A stretch of 64,000 nt of DNA, taken from the NCBI GenBank assembly GCA_028687935.1, contig JAQTZE010000001.1, positions 1 to 64,000 of the forward strand. The letters are read 5' to 3'. Position 1 is the stretch's first letter. Each line of letters begins with the position of its first letter. This DNA comes from Sulfurimonas sp. GTDB lineage: Bacteria > Campylobacterota > Campylobacteria > Campylobacterales > Sulfurimonadaceae. Under the pieces are notes generated by a model. It was not told the DNA's origin, ran no database searches, and was given only the letters and a program-made list of their open reading frames with translations. The position numbers and the translations under genes were made by a program. Positions 25,930 through 36,110 of this stretch are shown here, in pieces.

Positions 25930-26712
25930 ATGACACAGGTAAAAAAGTTTTGGCCTATTTTAACGGGAACACATCGTTATGAAAAAACACTTTCAACAAG
26001 AGGAATAGGTGCAGGAAAAATTATTGAAGCACCTATCCTTGCCTATCTCATCGAGACGGCTAACGGACGTATTTTATACGATGTCGGCTGTGACTATTCA
26101 AAGATTGCCGATGAAGCAAAACGCAAACATTTTTATGAACATGAGGGTTTTGCTTTTGGTCCGCCAAAGATGAGTGAAGAGCAACGTTTGCCAAATCGTT
26201 TGGCTGAACTTGGTCTGCAAAAAGAGGATGTGGATATTGTGTTTTGTTCTCATCTTCATTTCGACCATGCGGGTGGATTGTGTGAGATGTGTCATGCTGA
26301 AGTGCATGTACATAAAAAAGAGCTTGAAGCGGCTAAAGCTTTAGCGGATGAGGCTTATTTTGCAGAAGATTTTGCGTGTCCGATCAACTGGCGTCTATTT
26401 GAGCATGAATATGATCTGGTTCCAGGTGTTCGTGCTATTGAAACTCCAGGTCACACGGCAGGACATATGTCGATGTTGATAGAGTTGCCAAAGGGTGCTC
26501 CGATTTTACTTGCAGGTGATGCAGCAGATCTACAAGAAAATCTAGATTTTGAGATTGCTCCTGGTTTATGTTATCAGGATAATGAAGCGTTAGCGATAGA
26601 GAGTATTCGCAAGTTAAAAGAACTTTCCTTGCAGATGAAGGCTGAGTTGTGGCCAAACCATGATATGCCATTTTTTGAGGGAAAAAACCGCTTTCCAAAG
26701 TATTTTTCTTAA
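25930..26712 (+). CDS. Metallo-beta-lactamase-fold hydrolase in the guanidine operon
   Basis: A 260-residue metallo-hydrolase. The dinuclear zinc motif HLHFDHAGG is at residues 108-116, with GHTAGHMS, LLAGDAA and WPNHDM later. It resembles the N-acyl homoserine lactonase-like group. There is no signal peptide, so it acts in the cytosol. It sits between the deiminase genes and the carboxylase, inside the riboswitch-controlled cluster, yet the known guanidine pathway has no step for such an enzyme. Its substrate is unknown; it may open or hydrolyse a guanidine-derived side compound (inference). Confidence 0.85.
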   Translation: MTQVKKFWPILTGTHRYEKTLSTRGIGAGKIIEAPILAYLIETANGRILYDVGCDYSKIADEAKRKHFYEHEGFAFGPPKMSEEQRLPNRLAELGLQKEDVDIVFCSHLHFDHAGGLCEMCHAEVHVHKKELEAAKALADEAYFAEDFACPINWRLFEHEYDLVPGVRAIETPGHTAGHMSMLIELPKGAPILLAGDAADLQENLDFEIAPGLCYQDNEALAIESIRKLKELSLQMKAELWPNHDMPFFEGKNRFPKYFS

Positions 26713-26735
26713 AGCTCAAAAGAGTTTCTCTTCTA

Positions 26736-26782
26736 CGTTTTATAGGACGACCTGTAAAACGCAACAATTTGGGACGACCCAA
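26736..26782 (+). ncRNA. Guanidine-II riboswitch (mini-ykkC class)
   Basis: Two adjacent hairpins each carry the diagnostic ACGR loop. Hairpin 1 (26736-26761) is an 11-bp stem with one U-G wobble and loop ACGA. Hairpin 2 (26769-26782) is TTGGG-ACGA-CCCAA. They are joined by seven bases. This is the mini-ykkC architecture, which binds guanidinium by loop-loop contact and raises expression. It lies in a 91-base gap ten bases before AAGGA (26792-26796) and 22 bases before the carboxylase ATG, so control at translation start is likely. Confidence 0.9.
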
Positions 26783-26803
26783 TACTATTTTAAGGATTAA
26801 GAG

Positions 26804-29800
26804 ATGTTTAGTAAAGTATTGATAGCAAACCGTGGTGAAATAGCGTGTCGTGTGATAAAAACGCTCAAAAAAATGGGTATTGGCTCTGTTGCAGTATACA
26901 CGGCAGCTGATATTGATTCACTCCATGTTTCTATGGCGGATGAAGCACACTATATCGGGCATGGAGTCGCAAGCGAGAGTTATCTTGATAGAAAAAAAAT
27001 CTTAGAGATCGCAAAAAAAAGCGGCGCTGAGGCTATCCACCCAGGGTATGGTTTTTTAAGTGAAAACGCTGCGTTTAGCCAAGAGTGTGAAGAGGCTGGG
27101 ATTGTCTTTATCGGTCCTAGAGTCGAACATATGCAAAAGTTCGGGCTCAAACATACGGCAAGAGCTTTGGCAGAGCAAAGCGGTGTGCCTCTACTTCCTG
27201 GTTCTTCACTACTTTCTGACTTGCAAGAGGCAAAAATAGAGGCAAAACGTATAGGCTATCCGGTGATGCTCAAGAGCACGGCAGGCGGTGGCGGTATCGG
27301 TATGCAACTTTGTTATGATGAAACTACACTTTGTGATGCCTATGATTCTGTAAAGCGTCTGAGTGAAAATAACTTTTCAGATGGCGGGATGTTTTTAGAA
27401 AAATATGTAGCAAACGCAAGACATATCGAAGTCCAAGTCTTTGGTGATGGCAAAGGGCATGTAAGCGTTTTGGGTGATCGTGACTGCTCTGTGCAAAGAA
27501 GAAATCAAAAAGTGATCGAAGAGACCCCTGCTATGGGTATCAGCGAGGCAACGAGAGAAGCACTCTATGCGAGTGCAAAAGCTTTGACATCATCGGTATC
27601 GTATCTCTCGGCCGGAACAGTTGAGTATGTCTATGACACGCAAAGCGGCGCGTTTTATTTTCTCGAAGTAAACACACGACTCCAAGTAGAACACGGTATT
27701 ACCGAAGAGGTAAGCGGTGTGGATTTGGTTGAGTGGATGATACTCCAAGCCTACGGAACAAACGCAGCACTCTACAGTTATGAGCATAAGCCAAAAGGAC
27801 ACTCTATCCAAGTGCGCGTGTATGCGGAAGACCCAGCCAAAAATTTCCAGCCAAGCTCTGGAGTGCTTAGTAATGTTGCCTTTGCAAAAGATATCCGCTG
27901 CGACACTTTTGTAGAGACAGGTCTGGAAGTCTCCTCTTTTTATGACCCGATGATTGCAAAACTGATAGTCAAAGGCAATGATAGAACAGAAGCACTGGAA
28001 AAAATCACACAGGCAATAGCGCAGACAAGAGTAGACGGTATCGAGACAAACCTCAAGTATCTTGGTGCTATCGTCTCCTCTGAAGTATTTCAAAACGCAA
28101 AGCAGACGACAAAGTTTTTAAATAGTTTTGAGTTTACGGCTAAAAGTATCGATGTTCTCACTCCTGGAACGCAGACTACGATTCAAGATTTTCCTGGTCG
28201 CAGCGGCTATTGGGATATTGGTGTGCCTCCTTCAGGTCCCTTTGATTCGTTTTCTTTTCGTTATGCCAACCGTCTTGTGGGCAATGCACAAAACGCAGCA
28301 GGTTTTGAGATAGCGATAAGCGGTCCTACCCTGCGTTTTAATAGTGAGAGTGTCATCGCCTTATGCGGCGCCGAGATAGAAGCTTCTTTGGACGGTGAGC
28401 CGCTAGAGATGAACAGGGCAGTTGCAGTAAACGCAGGCAGTGTTCTCAAGCTCAAAAAAGTAAACGCTAAGGGCTTTAGAACCTACTTGGCTGTGCGTGG
28501 TGGTCTGGATGTTCCTCTTTATCTAGGAAGCCGCTCGACTTTTACTCTCGGCAAATTTGGCGGTCATGCAGGGCGTACACTCCTATCAGGTGATGTTATT
28601 CACATGGAGAGTATGATTGAGGGCGAAGCGCATTATGAAGCAGTCGTACCCTTTAGAGCACTCTCAAACACTTGGGAGATTGGCGTACTTTATGGGCCTC
28701 ATGGGGCACCTGACTTTTTTACAGATAGTGACATCAAGAGTTTCTTTGCAACTTCATGGGAGATTCACTACAACTCAAATAGAACGGGTGTGCGTCTTAT
28801 CGGTCCAAAACCGCAGTGGGCACGAACGGATGGAGGCGAAGCAGGTCTGCATCCTTCCAACATCCATGACAATGCCTACGCAATAGGTGCGGTAGATTTT
28901 ACGGGGGATATGCCGGTTATCCTTGGACCTGATGGCCCGAGTCTTGGCGGTTTTGTCTGTCCTGTCACTATAGTGAGTGCAGAGCTTTGGAAAATGGGAC
29001 AGCTTCGTGCAGGGGACAAAGTGAAGTTTGTCCCGATAGAACATGAAACAGCGCAAGAGATGATACAAACGCAAGAGGAGGCTCTGGCAACTTTATCTAC
29101 CTATAATGAGCAAAGATTTTTAGCGCCTAAAGCTCTTGGCATACCGATACTCTACAGCGATTCTGCAAAAGAGAGTGTGCCATCTATTGTCTTTCGTCAG
29201 TCGGGCGATTGCAATCTTTTAGTGGAGTACGGCGAAATGCAGCTTGATATTGACCTGCGTTTTCGTGTACATGTACTCATGGAGGCTTTAAAAGAGGCAA
29301 ATATGGATGGTATTATCGATATCACTCCAGGTATCCGCTCTTTGCAAGTGCATTTTGATCCAAAAGTGTGTGAGCGCTCTGAGCTCATAGAGAGACTCAA
29401 AGAGATAGAACTCACTCTTACTTGTGTAGATGAGATAGATATCCCGACGCGTGTAGTCTATCTGCCACTTTCATGGGATGATGAATCAACGCGCATCGCA
29501 ATAGATAAGTACATGAAAACAGTACGCCCTGATGCGCCTTGGTGTCCGAGTAATATCGAGTTTATCCGCCGTATCAATGGGCTTGAGAGTATCGAAGATG
29601 TAAAAAAAATCCTCTTTGATGCAAGTTATCTTGTGATGGGGCTTGGAGATGTTTATCTTGGAGCACCCGTTGCAACACCGCTGGATCCGCGTCATAGACT
29701 CGTCACTACAAAATACAATCCAGCGCGTACATGGACACCTGAAAACGCAGTGGGTATCGGCGGGGCGTATATGTGTGTTTATGGTATGGAAGGTCCTGGT

Positions 29801-30403
29801 GGCTATCAGTTCGTCGGTCGCACGGTTCAGATGTGGAATAAATACCGTACTACGGAGGATTTTATAGAGGGTAAGCCGTGGCTGCTGAATTTTTTTGATC
29901 AGATACGTTTTTATGAAGTAAGTGCGGATGAGTTGCATCAGATGCGTGAAGATTTTCCAAGAGGACGCTTTAAATTGCGTATTGAAGAGAACCGCTTTAA
30001 TCTCAAAGAGTACAAAGAGTTTTTAGCTACAAATGAAAGCTCTATTAAATCTTTTAAACAAACGCAGCAAAAAGCTTTTGATGCAGAGAGAAATATGTGG
30101 GAGCGTACAGGTCTTGCAAACTTTAATAGCGAGAGCGCTGAGCTACTTGTGCAAGATATGGAGCGCATCACTCTTTTGGACAATGAAGAAGCGGTCGAAT
30201 CTCCAGTGCAGGGAAGTATGTGGAAGGTTATCGCAAAGCTTGGAGATATTGTACAAGAGGGTGAAGTCCTCGCAATTGCTGAGTCTATGAAGATGGAAGT
30301 GGATATCGAAGCACCTGAACATGGGAAGATTACAAAAGTACTCTGCAGTGAGGGTGAAAATATTAGTGCGGGAAAATTACTCTTTGTAATTGAACCGCTT
30401 TAA
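26804..30403 (+). CDS. Guanidine/urea carboxylase, biotin-dependent
   Basis: ATP- and biotin-dependent carboxylase of 1199 residues. Domains in order: biotin carboxylase (about 1-450; [22 protein letters not shown]), AHS2/KipA-like carboxyltransferase (about 450-780; [13 protein letters not shown]), AHS1/KipI-like (about 800-1030) and biotin carrier domain with biotinyl Lys in ESMKMEV at about residue 1163. This layout is shared by urea carboxylases and by the enzymes now known to prefer guanidine. The two guanidine riboswitches and the DUF1989 genes argue for guanidine as the substrate (carboxyguanidine product). The hydrolase domain fused in yeast urea amidolyase is encoded separately downstream. 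Confidence 0.93.
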   Translation: MFSKVLIANRGEIACRVIKTLKKMGIGSVAVYTAADIDSLHVSMADEAHYIGHGVASESYLDRKKILEIAKKSGAEAIHPGYGFLSENAAFSQECEEAGIVFIGPRVEHMQKFGLKHTARALAEQSGVPLLPGSSLLSDLQEAKIEAKRIGYPVMLKSTAGGGGIGMQLCYDETTLCDAYDSVKRLSENNFSDGGMFLEKYVANARHIEVQVFGDGKGHVSVLGDRDCSVQRRNQKVIEETPAMGISEATREALYASAKALTSSVSYLSAGTVEYVYDTQSGAFYFLEVNTRLQVEHGITEEVSGVDLVEWMILQAYGTNAALYSYEHKPKGHSIQVRVYAEDPAKNFQPSSGVLSNVAFAKDIRCDTFVETGLEVSSFYDPMIAKLIVKGNDRTEALEKITQAIAQTRVDGIETNLKYLGAIVSSEVFQNAKQTTKFLNSFEFTAKSIDVLTPGTQTTIQDFPGRSGYWDIGVPPSGPFDSFSFRYANRLVGNAQNAAGFEIAISGPTLRFNSESVIALCGAEIEASLDGEPLEMNRAVAVNAGSVLKLKKVNAKGFRTYLAVRGGLDVPLYLGSRSTFTLGKFGGHAGRTLLSGDVIHMESMIEGEAHYEAVVPFRALSNTWEIGVLYGPHGAPDFFTDSDIKSFFATSWEIHYNSNRTGVRLIGPKPQWARTDGGEAGLHPSNIHDNAYAIGAVDFTGDMPVILGPDGPSLGGFVCPVTIVSAELWKMGQLRAGDKVKFVPIEHETAQEMIQTQEEALATLSTYNEQRFLAPKALGIPILYSDSAKESVPSIVFRQSGDCNLLVEYGEMQLDIDLRFRVHVLMEALKEANMDGIIDITPGIRSLQVHFDPKVCERSELIERLKEIELTLTCVDEIDIPTRVVYLPLSWDDESTRIAIDKYMKTVRPDAPWCPSNIEFIRRINGLESIEDVKKILFDASYLVMGLGDVYLGAPVATPLDPRHRLVTTKYNPARTWTPENAVGIGGAYMCVYGMEGPGGYQFVGRTVQMWNKYRTTEDFIEGKPWLLNFFDQIRFYEVSADELHQMREDFPRGRFKLRIEENRFNLKEYKEFLATNESSIKSFKQTQQKAFDAERNMWERTGLANFNSESAELLVQDMERITLLDNEEAVESPVQGSMWKVIAKLGDIVQEGEVLAIAESMKMEVDIEAPEHGKITKVLCSEGENISAGKLLFVIEPL

Positions 30404-30417
30404 AGAGCACAAAGATT

Positions 30418-31302
30418 ATGAGACTCAATATGCCGGTTGTAATACTGATGGGAGCTTCGATTATGTGGGGGCTTTCATGGTTGCCGCTCAAACATATCAA
30501 CTCTTTGGGTGTGGATGGCTTAGTGCTTGCGTTTTGTGCTTACGGGCTTTTAAGTCTTCTCCTGTTTCCACTGCTGCTACGACAGACAAAAGTACTGCTG
30601 CGACACAAAAAAGCGATGTTTTTTATCATACTCTTTGGCGGAGGCGCGAACCTTGCGTTTACCTATGCGCTTATCTATGGAGAGGTTATCCGTGTGATGG
30701 TGCTCTTTTATCTGCTTCCTTTATGGGGCGTTTTAGGTGGGCGTATCTTTTTAAAAGAGTCTATTGATGGGTGGAGATATCTGGGTGTTGCACTGGCACT
30801 TGTTGGTGCATTCGTCATCCTTGGGGGTTTCAAAGCCTTTGACGCACCTCCTTCGTGGATAGACCTTATCGCCTTGCTCTCGGGGCTATTTTTCGCGATG
30901 AACAACCTCGTCTTTCGGGCGGCTCAAGAGGTGCCTGTAGGTTCAAAGATAACGCTGATGTTCGGAGGCTCTTTACTTTTGTCAGGGAGTTTATTGCTTA
31001 TGGGTGTCGAAGCGTTTCCTCAAACTCTATCCGGCGAAGTATGGACGGGCGTTGTCCTCTATGCGTTTTTTTGGCTGCTGATCGCAAATATCGGTTCGCA
31101 GTGGGGTGTCACGCACATGGAAGCAGGGCGCTCCTCTATCATCATCATTTTAGAACTTATCACAGCCGTGGTCTCAGCGACACTTATCGCAGGTGAGATT
31201 ATGGAGATGAACGAATATATCGGCGGGGCTTTTATCCTTGCCGCAGCACTTATAGAAGCACTTCGCACCAAAGATGACGAAGTGCCACAAACAACAATTT
31301 AA
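30418..31302 (+). CDS. EamA/DMT-family transporter in the guanidine cluster
   Basis: Inner-membrane drug/metabolite transporter of 294 residues with about ten hydrophobic segments in two EamA repeats (first ends near GAFVILGG at about residue 135; second near GGAFILAAALIEALR). Substrate unknown. Placed between carboxylase and allophanate hydrolase, it could move guanidine, a pathway intermediate or an ammonium-rich metabolite. It starts 14 bases after the carboxylase stop. It is not one of the small SMR-type guanidinium exporters (Gdx), which are about 110 residues. Confidence 0.83.
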   Translation: MRLNMPVVILMGASIMWGLSWLPLKHINSLGVDGLVLAFCAYGLLSLLLFPLLLRQTKVLLRHKKAMFFIILFGGGANLAFTYALIYGEVIRVMVLFYLLPLWGVLGGRIFLKESIDGWRYLGVALALVGAFVILGGFKAFDAPPSWIDLIALLSGLFFAMNNLVFRAAQEVPVGSKITLMFGGSLLLSGSLLLMGVEAFPQTLSGEVWTGVVLYAFFWLLIANIGSQWGVTHMEAGRSSIIIILELITAVVSATLIAGEIMEMNEYIGGAFILAAALIEALRTKDDEVPQTTI

Positions 31303-31315
31303 TAGAGGAAAAAAT

Positions 31316-32650
31316 ATGACTATTGCAGCATTACAAAAGAGTTATCTTGATAAAACCCTGACTCCAAGAGAGTTAATCCAGCAGATACATACGCGTATAG
31401 ATGCAAACGCAGCAAACCCTATATGGATTCGCACACTCAGCGATGAGGAGTTAGAACCTTATCTTCAAAGACTTGAAGGTTGTGATGTTCTCTCACTGCC
31501 ACTGTATGGTATTCCTTTTGCCATTAAAGATAATATAGATTTAGCAGGCATCCCGACAACTGCGGCATGTCCAGCATTTGCATATACGCCACAAAAATCC
31601 GCGTATGTTGTGCAAGAGCTTATAAACGCAGGGGCAATTCCAATTGGCAAAACAAATCTCGACCAGTTTGCTACAGGGCTTGTCGGTACACGTTCACCTT
31701 ATGGCGCATGTCAAAACAGTATCAACCCAGAATATATCTCAGGCGGTTCAAGCTCAGGGAGTGCTGTGAGTGTGGCTTTGGAAATGGCTGCGTTTTCACT
31801 CGGCACTGATACAGCAGGTTCAGGCCGTGTGCCTGCTGCGTTTAACAATCTCGTAGGCCTCAAACCCTCAAAAGGGGTGCTCAGTACCTCAGGCGTTGTT
31901 CCTGCGTGTCGCTCTCTTGACTGCGTTTCTATCTTTGCCAACACGACTGAGGATGCAGAAGCGGTTTTTGCTATTGCGGCTGCGTTTGACGTGGAAGATG
32001 CTTATAGCCGCATGATGCCAAAGAGAGAGACAAGCGTACTCTCTCGTTTTACTTTTGCAGTGCCACAAAAAGAGCAGTTGAAGTTTTTTGGAGATAGCGA
32101 AGCTGAAGCACTTTTTGCAGAGGCTGTGGAGAGTTTCAAACGCATAGGAGGTGAGGCTGTGGAGATAGATTTTTCACCTCTCTTTGACGCGGCGGATCTT
32201 CTCTATTATGGCCCTTGGGTCACGGAACGCTATGTCGCGGTCAAAGAGATGATAGAGAATCAGCCTGAGAGTTTTATGGAAGTGACAAAGACGATTATCG
32301 CTTCTGGAAAAACAAAAAGTGCAGAGGATTATTTTAATGCCGAATATAAACTCAAAGCCTATAAACGCAAGTCAGAACTTTTACTAGCAGATATAGATTT
32401 TGCACTCACGCCCACAACAGGGACTATTTATACTATAGATGAGGTAAACGCAGACCCGATACAACGCAACACAAATCTTGGCTACTATACAAACTTTATG
32501 AATCTGCTTGATTTCTCAGCCTACGCTGTGCCTGCGGGCTTTAGAAAAAATGCTCTGCCGTTTGGTGTGACACTCTTTAGCGCTGCGTTTGAAGAGAAAA
32601 AACTGATGCAGATAGCAGCGCGCTATATCAAGGAGAGTGTAGATGTCTAA
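31316..32650 (+). CDS. atzF: Allophanate hydrolase, amidase domain
   Basis: Hydrolyses allophanate to ammonia and carbon dioxide (via N-carboxycarbamate). 444 residues of the amidase-signature family: catalytic Lys in FAIKDNI, cis-Ser in GGSSSGSAV and nucleophile Ser in DTAGSGRVPAAF. The ATG at 31316 with GAGG upstream is preferred to the longer frame from 31274 that runs into the transporter gene. The usual C-terminal domain of AtzF-type enzymes is missing here and is supplied by the next, overlapping gene. Confidence 0.88.
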   Translation: MTIAALQKSYLDKTLTPRELIQQIHTRIDANAANPIWIRTLSDEELEPYLQRLEGCDVLSLPLYGIPFAIKDNIDLAGIPTTAACPAFAYTPQKSAYVVQELINAGAIPIGKTNLDQFATGLVGTRSPYGACQNSINPEYISGGSSSGSAVSVALEMAAFSLGTDTAGSGRVPAAFNNLVGLKPSKGVLSTSGVVPACRSLDCVSIFANTTEDAEAVFAIAAAFDVEDAYSRMMPKRETSVLSRFTFAVPQKEQLKFFGDSEAEALFAEAVESFKRIGGEAVEIDFSPLFDAADLLYYGPWVTERYVAVKEMIENQPESFMEVTKTIIASGKTKSAEDYFNAEYKLKAYKRKSELLLADIDFALTPTTGTIYTIDEVNADPIQRNTNLGYYTNFMNLLDFSAYAVPAGFRKNALPFGVTLFSAAFEEKKLMQIAARYIKESVDV

Positions 32651-33041
32651 GATGATAAAAATAGCCGTATGCGGTGCGCACATGAGCGGTTTGCCACTCA
32701 ATCATCAACTCACAGAACTGGGTGCGACATTTGAACGCGCGACCTCTACAGCACAAGGATATAGACTCTTTAATGTACCCGAGAAAACGCCGCCACGCCC
32801 AGGAATGGTACGTGATACAAATACTCAAAGCACTCTTGAGCTGGAAGTATGGAGTATGCCTCTTGAAAATTTTGGGGCATTTATGATTCAGATAGCCTCA
32901 CCTTTGTGTATAGGCAGTGTTTTACTTGCAGATGGAAGCAGTGTGTATGGTTTTTTATGCGAGAGCGACGCACTCAAAGGTGCAGAGGAGATAAGTGCGT
33001 ATGGTGGATGGAGAGCGTTTTTACAAGAGAGTGAGCGATAA
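32643..33041 (+). CDS. Allophanate hydrolase C-terminal domain protein
   Basis: A 132-residue protein equivalent to the detached C-terminal domain of allophanate hydrolase, with a gamma-glutamylcyclotransferase-like fold (IAVCGAHMSGLPLNHQL start, then LEVWSMPLENFGAFM and SVYGFLCES). In fused enzymes this domain decarboxylates the N-carboxycarbamate released by the amidase domain. It overlaps the amidase gene by eight bases, which would keep the two in step. Last gene of the guanidine cluster. Confidence 0.85.
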   Translation: MSKMIKIAVCGAHMSGLPLNHQLTELGATFERATSTAQGYRLFNVPEKTPPRPGMVRDTNTQSTLELEVWSMPLENFGAFMIQIASPLCIGSVLLADGSSVYGFLCESDALKGAEEISAYGGWRAFLQESER

Positions 33042-33061
33042 ATCACACGCTTTATTAGCTC
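33033..33061 (+). terminator. Hairpin closing the guanidine cluster
   Basis: GAGC-g-ATAAA (33033-33042), eight-base loop, TTTAT-ta-GCTC (33051-33061), a 9-bp stem with an internal bulge, overlapping the last stop codon. It lies between convergent genes; there is no clear T-run, so it is a weak call. Confidence 0.3.
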
Positions 33062-33079
33062 TGAATAATAGGCTCAAAA

Positions 33080-33556
33080 TTACTGTCGTAAAGTGGCAAT
33101 CAAACGCTTCTCATTTAAGATGAGTTCAAGTGCATCCACAATCTCTTTGCAGACAATATCACTCTGCATCAAAGCCTTTGTACTGCATCCTTCATCACCT
33201 ATAAGTGCGATAGATATTGCAGCCTCTTTAAGCATCTGCGCATCATTATTTCCATTCCCTACTGCAAGGCAAATTTCAGCACCGAGTTCTTGAATATATG
33301 CGGCTTTTTCCTTCGTATGGTCATCACTGCTGAGCACTTTTATCGTGAGATCAAATCCCTCTAGCTGCGTTTGCACACTGCCAAAGGTATCGGCAGTGAT
33401 AACATGTACACTAAACGCAGCTGTGAGCTTATAAAGGCTCTCTTTTAGCTCTGCTTTGAGGATGCCGTCTTTTGCCAAAGTACCGTTGTAATCTAAGACG
33501 ATATGGCTGAGTTGCAGTTCTTTAAAATTGGGGATCGAGATATTTTTATATTTCAT
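33080..33556 (-). CDS. HAD-superfamily phosphatase, P-type-ATPase-like small form
   Basis: Haloacid dehalogenase-fold hydrolase, about 158 residues. Motif I reads LDYNGTLAKDG (Asp nucleophile; second position Asn-Gly-Thr), motif II is VITAD, and motifs III/IV are in LAVGNGNNDAQML. This short cap-less form resembles the phosphorylation domain of P-type ATPases. Substrate unknown. I chose ATG 33556, which gives the common family length; the frame is open up to 33586. It is divergent from selD, 88 bases away. Confidence 0.75.
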   Translation of the reverse strand: MKYKNISIPNFKELQLSHIVLDYNGTLAKDGILKAELKESLYKLTAAFSVHVITADTFGSVQTQLEGFDLTIKVLSSDDHTKEKAAYIQELGAEICLAVGNGNNDAQMLKEAAISIALIGDEGCSTKALMQSDIVCKEIVDALELILNEKRLIATLRQ

Positions 33557-33644
33557 AATTGAAGCTCTTTTGTGTGATTTTTGCAAATGATAGCATCTTT
33601 ATCGTATTATATTTTAGATATTATAAGAAAAAAAAAGGTCGATC

Positions 33645-34676
33645 ATGGAAGATGTAAAATTAACACAATATAGTCACGGCGCAGGATGTGGATGTAAAAT
33701 CTCCCCAAAACTCTTAGATACTATCCTTCAAAGTTCAAGAGAGAAGATACACTATCCAGCACTGCTTGTTGGCAATGAAAGCCGTGATGATGCTGCGTGT
33801 TTTGATCTTGGCAATGGCACTTCTCTTTTGAGTACAACAGACTTCTTTATGCCTATCGTCGATGATCCTTTTACCTTTGGACGTATCGCTGCGACAAACG
33901 CAATTAGCGATATCTATGCGATGGGTGGCAAACCACTTATGGCGATAGCAATCTTTGGCTGGCCAATCAACAAACTTAGTGCAGAAGTTGCACAAAGAGT
34001 TATCGATGGCGGGCGCTCAGTCTGTGAAGAGGCAGGGATTCCTCTTGCTGGCGGACATAGTATTGATTCTCCTGAGCCTATTTTTGGGCTTGCAGTGAGT
34101 GGTTTGGTAGAAAACAAAAATCTCAAACAAAATAATACAGCGACAGAGGGGTGCGAGCTCTTTTTGACAAAAGCTCTGGGTATCGGCATCCTTACAACAG
34201 CACAAAAACAAGACAAAATAGCCAAAGAAGATATCAATGTAGCGATAGATGCGATGTGTACGCTCAATAAAATAGGCTATGAAATTGCCCAGCTTGAAGG
34301 TGTTACGGCACTGACAGATGTGACGGGATTTGGACTTTTGGGACATTTGAGCGAGATTTGCGAGAGCAGTGATATCTCTGCGCGTGTGCATTTTGATGCT
34401 GTTCCTATTTTGCCTAATGTCAAAAAATATCTCGAGATGGGATGTGTTCCAGGTGGTACGAAAAGAAACTTTGAGAGTTACGGTCATCATATCAGCCCAA
34501 TGCGCGCCGATTGGCAGGATATTTTGTGTGATGCGCAGACTTCAGGTGGACTTTTATGTGTTGTCAAAAAAGAGAATGTAGCTGCGTTTCTTGCCTTATG
34601 TTCTACGCATGGTTTAGAGCTTAGCGCTATCGGTGAGACGATCGCACGAAGTAAATATCTTATAGAAGTTGTATGA
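33645..34676 (+). CDS. selD: Selenide, water dikinase
   Basis: Makes selenophosphate from selenide and ATP. 343 residues with the catalytic segment [10 protein letters not shown] (Cys15 and Cys17; the form has Cys, not selenocysteine, at 17) and the glycine-rich nucleotide-binding AIRS fold ([36 protein letters not shown]). The stop overlaps the mnmH start (ATGA), so in this operon selenophosphate feeds tRNA selenation. No selA or selB is visible in the window. Confidence 0.93.
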   Translation: MEDVKLTQYSHGAGCGCKISPKLLDTILQSSREKIHYPALLVGNESRDDAACFDLGNGTSLLSTTDFFMPIVDDPFTFGRIAATNAISDIYAMGGKPLMAIAIFGWPINKLSAEVAQRVIDGGRSVCEEAGIPLAGGHSIDSPEPIFGLAVSGLVENKNLKQNNTATEGCELFLTKALGIGILTTAQKQDKIAKEDINVAIDAMCTLNKIGYEIAQLEGVTALTDVTGFGLLGHLSEICESSDISARVHFDAVPILPNVKKYLEMGCVPGGTKRNFESYGHHISPMRADWQDILCDAQTSGGLLCVVKKENVAAFLALCSTHGLELSAIGETIARSKYLIEVV

Positions 34677-35752
34677 CGCTTTCACTTATTGATGATTTTC
34701 TCTCTATTGTAAGAGAAAATAGACCTCTGCTCGATGTACGCGCTCCTGTCGAATTTATGCAGGGTGCGTTTCCTCATGCCAAAAATATCGCTATTTTGGA
34801 TGATGCACAGAGACGTCTTGTGGGGATATGCTATAAAAATGAGGGCAATGAAGCCGCTGTAAAACTCGGCACAAAGCTTGTCAATGAAAAGGTGAAAGCC
34901 CAAAGAATAGGTGAGTGGAGTGCGTTTATAGAGCAAAATCCTGATGCCTATATCTACTGTTTTCGCGGTGGACAGAGATCAGGTATCGCTCAGACTTGGC
35001 TTGCCCAAGCGGGCATCACTATCCCAAGACTTAAAGGCGGTTATAAGGCATTTCGCAGATTTTTGACACTAAACGCAGAAGATATCACAGCAAACGCAAA
35101 GACGATTATCATTGGCGGACGAACAGGTTCTGGTAAAACGCTGCTCCTTCACAAGATAGAGAACGCTATCGATCTTGAGGGACTTGCAAAACATAGAGGT
35201 TCTTCTTTTGGCAAAATGATCTCGCCTCAGCCTGTACAGATAGATTTTGAAAATGCACTTTATTATAAATTGCTGCAACATCACATGAGTGGGTATAAAA
35301 ATCTAGTTATAGAACATGAAAGCCACAATATCGGACGACTCTATATCCCAAAGCCTATCTTTGAAAACTTCAATAAAGGTTCTCTTGTCATTTTACATAC
35401 ACCTCTGTGTGAGCGAGTAGAAATCACCTATGAAGAGTATGTTATTTCTGCGATGCAAGAGTATATCGCTGCGTTTGCAGAAGAGGGACGAGAGCTCTGG
35501 TTTGCAGATATAAACGCAGGTGTAGATAGAATCCAAAAACGTCTAGGAAGTGAGCGTTATCTGAGTATCAAAGCGCTTTTAGCGCAAAGTTTTGAGAGCA
35601 AAGATGATGCGGGGCATAAGGAGTGGATAGAGATTTTACTCAAAGAGTATTATGATCCTATGTATGATTATCAGCTCAAAAAAAGCCCTTTGCCTATTTT
35701 ATTTGAGGGAAATGCAGAAGAAGTGTTGGATTTTTTAAAGGAGAAAAAATGA
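34673..35752 (+). CDS. mnmH: tRNA 2-selenouridine synthase
   Basis: Replaces sulfur by selenium in 2-thiouridine at the wobble position of Lys, Glu and Gln tRNAs, via a geranylated intermediate. 359 residues: an N-terminal rhodanese domain ([10 protein letters not shown]; active Cys in YCFRGGQRS at about residue 96) and a C-terminal P-loop domain ([14 protein letters not shown]). It overlaps both neighbours by four bases. Also known as SelU/YbbB. Confidence 0.92.
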   Translation: MTLSLIDDFLSIVRENRPLLDVRAPVEFMQGAFPHAKNIAILDDAQRRLVGICYKNEGNEAAVKLGTKLVNEKVKAQRIGEWSAFIEQNPDAYIYCFRGGQRSGIAQTWLAQAGITIPRLKGGYKAFRRFLTLNAEDITANAKTIIIGGRTGSGKTLLLHKIENAIDLEGLAKHRGSSFGKMISPQPVQIDFENALYYKLLQHHMSGYKNLVIEHESHNIGRLYIPKPIFENFNKGSLVILHTPLCERVEITYEEYVISAMQEYIAAFAEEGRELWFADINAGVDRIQKRLGSERYLSIKALLAQSFESKDDAGHKEWIEILLKEYYDPMYDYQLKKSPLPILFEGNAEEVLDFLKEKK

Positions 35753-36102
35753 AATATATCATTGATATGATAGACGATATGCGTGAAAATATACAAAACT
35801 CCACTGAGTACACACTTTTGGCAATGCTTCTCAAAGAAGATGCAGAGAAAAACTTTCAAAACGCAGGGGAAAAAGTTATCACATCTTTGTCAATTGATCA
35901 TGAACGCAAAGAGTTACAGTTGGGATTTTTGGATGAAGCTGCTACGACGCAAGAGTTACTTGCGTTTGTAGATGCTTTAGCGATGGATACGATGATGTAT
36001 GCAATAGTCGTGAAAATCTCAGATGCATATACACTGATGCCAGTTATCGGCTTTGGTGAAGATCACGCACAAAAACAGTACACTTTTTTTGTGAGTGCCT
36101 AG
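35749..36102 (+). CDS. Uncharacterised 117-residue protein in the selD-mnmH operon
   Basis: I do not recognise this protein. It is acidic, soluble and Cys-free; the N-terminal half is helical (NSTEYTLLAMLLKEDAEKNF) and the C-terminal half strand-rich (ELQLGFLDEAATTQELLAFV). The ATG overlaps the mnmH stop (ATGA) and has AAAGGAG upstream, strong evidence for a real coupled gene. A helper role in selenium or tRNA metabolism is inference only. Confidence 0.65.
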   Translation: MKYIIDMIDDMRENIQNSTEYTLLAMLLKEDAEKNFQNAGEKVITSLSIDHERKELQLGFLDEAATTQELLAFVDALAMDTMMYAIVVKISDAYTLMPVIGFGEDHAQKQYTFFVSA

Positions 36103-36110
36103 TTTTTTTT

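Noticed and set aside
30390-30767. Open reading frame of 125 codons overlapping the carboxylase end and the EamA gene
   Set aside because: It is out of frame with a well-supported ten-segment transporter gene and shows no domain, signal or ribosome-binding site.
33645-34676. Selenocysteine codon in selD
   Set aside because: The catalytic position is an ordinary Cys codon and the frame has no internal TGA.
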